Of a DNA stretch of 64,000 nucleotides, positions 56,232 to 64,000 are shown piece after piece (position 1 is the first letter of the stretch; the number at the start of each line of letters is the position of its first letter). A model generated the notes under the pieces. The model worked only from the letters and a program-made list of their open reading frames with translations, was not told the DNA's origin and ran no database searches. The position numbers were made by a program, and so were the translations under genes. This stretch comes from Avena insularis (taxonomy: Eukaryota > Streptophyta > Magnoliopsida > Poales > Poaceae): contig CM042687.1 of NCBI GenBank assembly GCA_023614405.1, positions 239,284,292 through 239,348,291 of the forward strand, given 5' to 3'.

Positions 56232-59200
56232 TGTCACATCCCAAATTTTAGATTTGGTTCTGCATATCATTCATATCATTGCATCATACTTTTCCATGCA
56301 AAACCGTCGAGTGAAAAGAATCGACGGAACGCTATTTTCAAACCCCTATTCTATTTTGCTATGAGGCTCCTGCGGGAGGCTTTAGTAGGACTAGCATTGT
56401 CCACCCTTGTAGCCTAGTGGTTTCTCCCAACCCTTGACCCTAGATTGTTCCCCTCGATTTTACAAAACCGTAGGAGCAAGAATCGCTCGATTCGGAGCTC
56501 GTACGGAGAAGTTACGGCCGTTTATTTAAAAGACGGAAAACGGTCCGAATTCCGGACCGATTTCCGAGTCCGAAACCAACTCCGCGCTGAATCAGTTTTG
56601 ATTTCCGCGAGAGGGCCCACTTAAGGGGACCCACCCCGGCCTCGGGACCCGTGCCCACCGACCCCGCCTGCCCCCGATCGCCCCGCCTCCCCATGCGATC
56701 GCCCCACCTCGGGATCGTCCCCGCCGCCTCGGTTCCTGGACCACGCCGCCGCCTCTCCTCCTCGGTTCTCGCGCCACCGCCACTTGCCGCGATCGCCGTC
56801 GCCGTCGCCCTTCATCCCGCCACGGTATCGCGCCACTGCCGCTCTCTTTCCGCCGCCCGCCACCGCACCCGCGCCCCCGAGCCGCGCCAACCCCGCCGCC
56901 ATCGCCGCTGACGCTGCTGCCAGCCGCTGTTGCCGCCGCCTTTCCACCAGCGCGCGCTCCCTGCCAGCCGCTGCGCCTTCTGCAGACGCCTGCAGGCTAT
57001 GCTGCTACCGTACCAGAGCCGCCTTTGCTGCGCTGCGCTGTTGCTGCCGCCAGCGTTGCCGCTGGCGCCGCGCCGCTTTCCACTAGGCCCACTGCCTTGC
57101 CGCCGCCTTGCCGCTGCATACGCTGCTGCCCTGACGCACACCCGCACGCACACACGCACGTACGCACACCCGCACGTACGCGCGCCGTCTTGCGCGCCGC
57201 GTTGACGATCTCGAACCACGCGCTGACCGTTCCCATACCGCACAGGACAAACACCGACGCCGGAATCGATCGCTGCACCGTCCGGGACTCGCCGCCGTCT
57301 GGAGTCCGTTTCGCCGTTCGTTCCCGGTAAGCCTGCAGCCACCGTCAGATCTCAGATCAGCGGCTCAAATCGTTCGTTGACCGATCAGACTCAGGCGTTG
57401 ACTATTCAGACGCCCAGTCAGCGCCCAGTCAGCAGACGCGTTGACCAGTCAACAGACACAGTTGACTGGTTAATTTCGTTAATCCTTTTAGTTGACAGAT
57501 TTCGGTAGAATCTTATAAATTGCATAGAAATTAAACCGCTTGGCCAAAAATTGCAAATAAAATATGTGTAGATTCAGTGAGTCGTGTAGAATCTCGCTGT
57601 ACCTTTGGTTCAGACTTTTGCAGCAAGGTTTAGTACAGTTTAATCAAACTAGTTAGATGCCTTTTCGGAGTAATAAATTCGTAGAAAAAGATCCGTAGCT
57701 CCAAAAATCGCGTATGATATGTACCTGGATTCAGTGGAACGAGGGGAATCTCATCGTGAATTAAAAAGATAGGCTTACAGTAAAAACTTATGCAGAAACT
57801 GTCTAGTGGCTTTCTGCAGTGTTTTAATTACTCGGGGAGTTTTATAATTCCTTTTTGAGTAATTCCAGTTGGTACTGTTTCTAATCAGCGATGCCTATGC
57901 GGTAGAATTTTCCCAAGATTTTACAAACAGTATACTACCGGTAGTGAATTATTTGAGTTCTAGCTCTAGTTTGGAGCATTACTTTTGCTTAATAGTTTTC
58001 GTAGCGCTAAAACTATTTTCCATGCATGCAATCGGTAGTATTATGAAATAGGATGTTGTGGTGCAGTTGTAGCATCAATTCATTTGTCGTTCTTGCATTC
58101 ATGCATCATATTTGTTCCATATGTTGTGGATTGTTTGTTTATGAATGCAACTGTATCATGTAGATTGTGACGAGTGCAACGCTTGCTCGTGTGTGGATTG
58201 TTCTTCCGACCGCTACAACCAAGGCAAGTAGATGCTACTTTGTTCATGATATCGTCCTACTATTTTCAATGCATTGTCGTGTATTTTGTAGATGCATGTG
58301 TAGGTTGATACTATCGCTATGCTATGTCCTATTATGTGGTAGAATTTTCCTTGTAGATGAACCACCGTTGGTAGATGTGCTTAGCCATGCTATGTTGAAC
58401 GAGGGCTGGGTTACATCACTGAAAGTTGTTTCTAAATGAGTTGTTTTGCAAAAACTAAAACAACTTAATCAATGAATCTCCTGGGTGTGATGGTATTGAT
58501 AATTTTTGGTGGTTTCATTGCGGAAAGGAACCCAGGTATCGAGAGAAATTGATTGGCTTCTTTATTGTGTAGCTTACGTGTACAACCATGTGCCAATAAT
58601 GGAATGGACGGTTGGTTGGACTTAGTAGGTTGTGGTAACTCGAACCCGCGTATCCAGAGATGTAGAATTTTGGTAGGTTTGACCGGTGCGCGTCGGGATT
58701 GAGGAGCTACTTCTCGAACAGTCTCTTCTTGGACTTCTCCCTATCATCACCCAAAATGCGAGTGATGGTACGAGCTGGGCTGGACAAGTCACACGGGTAA
58801 AGTGTACTAACCTCTGTAGGGTGTATAATCTAATCGATTAGCCGTGTCCCCGGTTATGGACAACTGAGTTGCTAGATATTGATTCCATGACATGTTTCTC
58901 GCTCATTCCAATTTCTTAATTGTTTTAATGTTGTTGGGTTAACTTAATTGGGATCTTTTCAAAGAAAATCAAAACTGTTTATGAAAGTAGGACAAATGTA
59001 TTTGCAAATGCAAGCCAGACACAGCTCCACTTGCCAAATATGCATGTAGATGATAGTACTATTGTCTCCATTACTAGCTCTACTTGCCATACATTCCATG
59101 TATTGACCCTTCGGGGCTGCTACGTTTCATGTTGCAGGTTATTCCGATTCTGAGTAATCAATATAGGCCACGGTACTCCACTCGGCACTTGTTCACTTGT

Positions 59201-59429
59201 GGGCAATTTGAAGAATGGAGGATTTACTTTATTTATGTTGCTACCTGAATAATTTGAGCTAGCTTTGGGCTAAGCTTTTATTGTAATAATGGTACTCTGG
59301 ATCTTCGTTATTCATGATACACGGATATTTCGCTATGTTATTCATCTTACTCTATTGTGGGCCAATGAACCGGTCCAGGGATTGGCATGTCACATAGAGG
59401 CCACGGTCTTTTTAGAACCGGGTGTTACA
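56232..59429 (+). mobile_element. S1: solo LTR of a Tekay-type element, 3198 bp
   Basis: Starts TGTCACATCCCAAATTTTAG and ends ACCGGGTGTTACA, flanked on both sides by acagt, with no internal region and no primer site behind it. This is the footprint of recombination between two LTRs. A C/G-rich core (about 56620-57320) has CCGCC runs and a CA/CG-rich stretch (57130-57185). Open frames there are compositional. The remainder is AT-rich and without genes. Confidence 0.85.
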
Positions 59430-59434
59430 ACAGT
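59430..59434. other. Right target-site duplication of S1 (acagt)
   Basis: acagt follows GGGTGTTACA and matches 56227-56231. Confidence 0.85.
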
Positions 59435-61866
59435 CATCGTCGTCATCGTCACGCACACAGGCAGCTCGCTGGAGGAGCTTGCCGCCGCTCGATGTCGTCG
59501 TCGTCGTCAGCCGTGCGCCAAGATGCTCGTCGTCGTTCTAGAGGGGGATAAGAAGGCCACCGTGACGCCCTGCCTCAATCCCTATCCCCATTTCCTCCTT
59601 ATCCTCTCAGATGCGAATGGGACCGAAACCCTAGCTCATCGGAGCCACCCCTCGCCATCGAACCACATCTTCCCACACCCTTCCAAGTAGCCATGGAGAA
59701 GCGTCGTCCTCCGTAGATCCTCTGGGTAGAATCTTGCATCAAGGGGAACACTGGAGCGGGTGAATTTTGCCGTTCCTCTTCGCAACAGTTCGTCGGAATC
59801 CTCATCGGGAAGCTCGTTTCCGACCGCGCCTGTCCTTGCTGACCACTCTATCATCATCAGGGTGAGTTCCTGAACCTTCCAGCATCCTTGAATCGCCTGA
59901 TCTCGTTGTAAATCACCGTCTCACCGTATGCCACCGTCAGCCACCGTCGGAGCTCGTCGGATCTGAGGCTCTGATGACCATTACCGTGCGGTGCCGCCAC
60001 TCTAGGACTCAACACGTTGCATTGATTCGAACTAGGTCCATTTCGTTTGCTAGGGCGCAGTAGATCGTCGCCGGCGACCAAGCACTGACGGCGGTGGTGG
60101 TGCTGACGCCATCGCTACGTCATGCTCACCTCATGATCGAACCACGTCACCTCATTTGACTAGTCTTTACCAGCGTGGCTGATGACATGACCTTGGGACC
60201 ATATGTCATTGACTGGGGGTCAAGGCAGGGTCGGTAATAAATGGATTTTCTTTACACATCGTGCTAAGGTGGACACTGGCCCACTAGTCAGTGACTGGGG
60301 CTAGATCTTGGTGCGGTGTAAAGAGTATTTTCTGTTAAGAATTCGCGTTTAGAACGTGCATCACATTACTTATGCATAACACCATATTGCTTCTTTAAAC
60401 ATTAGTCCTTATCGGACCAATGATGCTGATTTCAGATTTTGGATCTTATACTGACTCGAAGACCGTGAGTGCATAATCTTGCAATCACAAAAGGCAAGTT
60501 CACACTTGCTCATGTCCTTTGTTTATTTTCTATAAAGTATTTTACAAATCTAGTGTTGTGATCACCTGCATTTGAAAAAGAACTAAAAACACTATTTTCG
60601 ATAATAATGTGAACTATTGGTTACTGATCCAGGGTGATCAGCTAATCTATTAAATCTGACAGTTGGAATACCACTGTTCAGAACTATATCACCTAGGACT
60701 TAACAACCAATGTCGCCAGTGATTATTGCGCCGTATATTACGCGTTGACCATGAGATTTGGAATGGGACGGAGAAGTCAGCTGTATCTTCTTCCTATCGC
60801 ATGAAGCCCGATGTGCAGGTCATGGCTGTTATCCTCAAAGCGTGCATATTAATTGGTAATTCGTAGAGGATATGCAGCATATGGGTGGGAACCCTCAACA
60901 TCCCATGATAGTTCTGACATATAACGGTTTGTACTAACCATTGTCGTAATCCTTTATGTGGGCATGGTGTACACCAAGGAGGCATGCGAGGTCGCGAAGG
61001 GGGCAGTGATTGGCTTGGATCATCGTCTGGTCCCCACATCATGGAATTGTGTACGGGAATAAGTTGTCCGGTTGTGCAACAAAGAGTTGATCTCTCATGG
61101 GTAAAGTAACGCACCTCTGCAGAGTGTAAGAACTATAACTTGTTACTCCCTGTTCCGGGAAGGAGCTACGAACGCGGCGGGAAAGGAACTCCATGAAAGT
61201 TCTGGTAAACCCGTGAAGGCTGATGGACATAGCTTTTCAGAATAAAAGCAACCTTTGAAGAAATGTTTATGAAAACTTGCATTGCCTACGACCTACGGTC
61301 TGTGGCTGTAGTTATAGTGCCTCAAACACTCCTTTTCTAGTGAATTTGCTGAGTACGCTCGTACTCAAAGTTTCTTCTTAACCCTTGCTAGATTCTGAAG
61401 TTGGAATAGACAACAACCACATCAAGATATGCTCCAGGACTTATCAAGACTAGCTAAAGCTCTTCAATAAAGACAAGGAAGTCAACATATACCTCAACTC
61501 AAGTGAAGACGAAGTTACTGATTAGATAGGAATATTATCTCTAGCCAAAGAACCTATTTCTGTACTGCGTTGCAATAGCAGCAATGCCAACCTCTTAGCC
61601 AGAATACTAGACTTAATAGTATAATCGTTCTTGCGTTATTTATCTTTGATTCTTCTCCGTAAGAAGTTCTTTCTCTCTCTTTAACCTAGAGTGTTCTCTG
61701 GATCTTGTGTAAAGAGTGAGTTGTAACCTTTAGCCATGTATTGGACCCGCTGTGTTTCTGTTGTGCCATTCTGAGGGATGTAATACTAGTGAACGGTGTT
61801 TCATTGGTGTTATGTCAACGACTATAGTATACTACATCATGCAGTGGTATGCTGGGTCACCGCAGT

Positions 61867-61878
61867 TGGTATCAGAGC
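61867..61878 (+). other. X primer binding site (tRNA-iMet type)
   Basis: TGGTATCAGAGC is complementary to the 3' end of initiator tRNA-Met and is identical to the T1 primer site. It marks the end of the X 5' LTR. Confidence 0.85.
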
Positions 61879-62100
61879 ACATGCTTTGACCTTAGGTTGG
61901 AAACCTAGTAAATGGGTAGAACCTGTAGGACACATCCTAGCAATAATAAAGAGTTCTCTAGTGATATGAGGGATATTCACTTGAGAATAATCCTGTTATG
62001 TTACTAGTGCGATAACTCTTTTATATGATTGCACTTCCGATCATTACCCAAGAGTTTTAACTCTAAGTGACTGACGATAATTTCTTATCTACAGTTCCAC

Positions 62101-63237
62101 ATGGCACCTTGATATCCACCCCGGAATGTTCAAGTGATGAACAAGACGTTGGATGACTACGGAGGGGATTGGACAGACAATCTCCAAAAACTTCTGTGGA
62201 GTTTGGAATACGAATCAAGACTTTTGGTCAAGATTTACAGTTACTATGATGGGCAGGTATTAGCTAAATACCGTGCCATGATCATGTTACCCAAGAAGTT
62301 AGGACTTAAGGGAGAAATTCCATCAGGAGAGGCAAGGTGCATGGCATCTCGTGATATCGATTGCCGTGGCAGCCATAACCATGATCCGAGAACAGAAATC
62401 CCAAGCTCTAGAAGGTAGTACTCACACCATTATACCACATGAAATTTCAAACCCAGAGCATGAGTTAGATCACTCTACATTAGTCCAAGCTGAACCTACT
62501 CTAGCTGTAGAGTATATGGATCGTTATCGGTCTTTGCTAAACACTTATCATAACACTCACCAAGTCCTAGTTCAGTAGCTGGATACGGTCATTGGGGATT
62601 TTACTGATCCTGATAAAGCAATGCCACGTAGGAAGAAGTTAGACAAATAAGCTAGGCATCCCAAATACATACCTTCAGGAGAAGTGTTTGAGGAAACTGA
62701 GTTTGATGACCCAAACTCAGAAAATTATGCCTATTACCAAAATGACTTCAAGCCACCTGAAGACCTATGGACCAAATATAACTCCGAACAACAGGAATGG
62801 AATAAAGTTATTCCAAATAATCCCGAGCCCAACAGGTATGGATGGGAAATAGAATCTCAAGGTAGAACCATAGGAAATCCTATACGTTGTGATACAGGTA
62901 TTAAAGAAGAGACCAACTATAACCATAGAGAGCCTTATGGACCATATGGGGGTAATACTAATCCAATCAAATTAGAAGAGTATTCTGATAGCTACTACAC
63001 CAATATATATATGACTGGATCCAAGAAAAAGCTAAGGAACCAACTTACTATGAGGAAGCGTTGCCAGAAAATCCGGATTATTCGGTGGAAGATTACGCCA
63101 ACTCTAGTCATTTTTCAATGACTAATCTCAGTCTCAGTACTTATAATCAAGAATACGCACCTCCTAGATGCTCTTATGCTCCAGAAGGCAGTCGTAGGAC
63201 TTCACGTCATCATGGACGGAACTCCAGGAAGCACTAG
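62101..63237 (+). pseudogene. X: accessory or gag-like ORF after the primer site
   Basis: ATG at 62101, reading about 378 codons to a stop at 63235-63237, but broken. There is a stop at codon 4 (62110), a frameshift near 62338, stops near 62577 and 62649, and a frameshift near 63024. The protein shows TLDDYGGDWTDNLQKLLWSL near the start, then HELDHSTLVQAEPTLAVEYM, an acidic Asn/Tyr/Pro-rich middle (EETEFDDPNSENYAYYQNDF) and a basic tail. I recognise this from memory as a protein type of long-LTR Triticeae gypsy elements, with no assigned domain. It lies where T1 carries its coiled-coil accessory ORFs. No function is proposed. Confidence 0.6.
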
Positions 63238-64000
63238 AGGAAGATGAAAGTAAGAGAGGAACGACATCCCAAGGGATGAGGGCTTGAATAAGGTATATAG
63301 AGGGTAATGCGTATTGTAGTTTGAAGGGTTTGCCGAAATAAGTGAGTATATATCCACAAGAACAAGAAAGTTCTTGTAAGATAGTTGTGTAAATAGGTAT
63401 GGAGCAAACCATTGGAACATCTAGTACCTTTGTAAATTATTTAAAACCTATGTGTAATACATGGTATATGTTTTACTGTTTATCGACTTTTGGATCTTAT
63501 TGGATTTCTTGATTGACTAGATCTGTACATGAAGTTTAATTAGATGTGCAAATGCATGATGTAACACCCAGTTATTACTTGATGTTATAGATCTAGATAG
63601 AAACGGGAATTCGTGTGAGGGAGTGACGAGTTTCGAAGATCATAAGGAAGACCGACTTGAAGGATGAAGCATGATATAAGGGGTATTAAGACCATTTGGA
63701 GGATAGATAGATGTATAGGTCATTTTTGGCCAGCTTAGGAAGAAAGTTTGGTGTAGTAGATGTAGGGAGCAACAAGATATAATAAACTGAAAGCTCATTC
63801 AAAGTAGGTAAGATGCTAAGAAGTTAATGAAAGAGTTTTACCAAGTTCATGGAAATATCATGAAAAAGTACCAACAAGATGTCTTGGAACCAAAAGGGTA
63901 TCTAAGCTCTGACAATTCAGAGAAAATGCCAGTTGTAGGTCGGAAACTGTAAGGTAATACCTACCACCCAGAATGATCCGTCTTTGGTACTTAATCCCTA
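63238..64000 (+). other. X internal sequence after the accessory ORF
   Basis: No convincing coding region. TGTAACACCCAG at about 63562 resembles the start of a Tekay-type LTR and could be another boundary, but the window ends too soon to tell. Confidence 0.4.

Larger units (their letters stand above)
53752..61864 (+). mobile_element. X: 5' LTR of a long-LTR gypsy element, interrupted by S1
   Basis: Starts TGTCACATCCCAGC at the point where A4 homology ends. It finishes about three bases before a tRNA-iMet primer site, near GGGTCACCGCA. After removing S1 and one target copy the LTR is about 4.9 kb, long even for Tekay-type elements. The first 2.4 kb are very AT-rich, with a 200-bp duplication at 53969-54192. 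The part after S1 is GC-rich to about 60150 and then mixed. No gene is visible in it. The exact 3' end is uncertain by a few bases. Confidence 0.6.

Noticed and set aside
56592..57342. Several frames of 60-176 codons rich in Ala, Arg, Pro or Gly
   Set aside because: Produced by high GC content of the S1 LTR on both strands. No recognisable domain and no consistent frame.
1..64000. Host genes, tRNA or rRNA genes
   Set aside because: Every long frame with family resemblance traced to retrotransposons, and I noticed no rRNA or tRNA gene; small RNA genes cannot be excluded without a search.

Overview
The window looks like intergenic DNA of a large-genome pooid grass (Triticeae, Avena or Lolium type). 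I see no host gene, rRNA or tRNA gene. Almost every base belongs to LTR retrotransposons of three Ty3/gypsy lineages: Athila-type (LTRs starting TGATACGTC), Tat/Retand-type (extra RNase H, no chromodomain, antisense accessory gene) and Tekay-type chromoviruses (long LTRs starting TGTNACATCCC, tRNA-iMet primer site). The grass assignment rests on remembered similarity to Triticeae and Avena repeats, not on a search. All coding regions seem decayed apart from a few long open frames.

Layout (my names). A2: end of an Athila-type copy (1-1591, +) inserted in A3. A3: 3' internal part and 3' LTR of a second Athila-type element (1592-6478, +). R1: a Tat/Retand element (+) that is the oldest visible host; it has a pol fragment (6466-8146), a 3' UTR, and an antisense intron-bearing accessory gene (8984-11855, continuing at 48655-49446). 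The accessory gene is split by A1. A1: an Athila-type element (11856-48654, -) with both LTRs and a 5-bp target duplication (tcgtc); it has gag, protease and a downstream ORF, but no reverse transcriptase or integrase.

T1: a Tekay-type chromovirus inserted in the A1 protease (17591-44654, -), with its own target duplication (ctttg). R2: a second Tat/Retand element (27688-39497, -) inserted in the T1 5' LTR. It has pol, the 3' end of gag, a 3' LTR, and an antisense accessory gene of seven or more exons (29193-33609, +). R2 breaks off in gag and is joined to a second copy of the A1 downstream ORF plus a complete third T1 LTR (39498-44654). This is a roughly 5.2-kb duplication of 15635-20799.

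To the right, R1 is interrupted by A4 (Athila-type, 49447-53751, -). A4 is interrupted by X, a long-LTR gypsy element (53752 to window end, +) whose 5' LTR carries a complete solo LTR, S1 (56232-59429, target duplication acagt). X has a tRNA-iMet primer site at 61867 and a decayed accessory ORF at 62101-63237.

The most interesting signals are the spliced antisense accessory gene kept in two different Tat/Retand copies, with tandem repeats in its introns and 3' flank; sense-strand coiled-coil ORFs between primer site and gag in T1; a short LTR motif at a fixed 112-115 bp from the TATA box in different Athila-type families; and the recombinant duplication joining R2 to A1.
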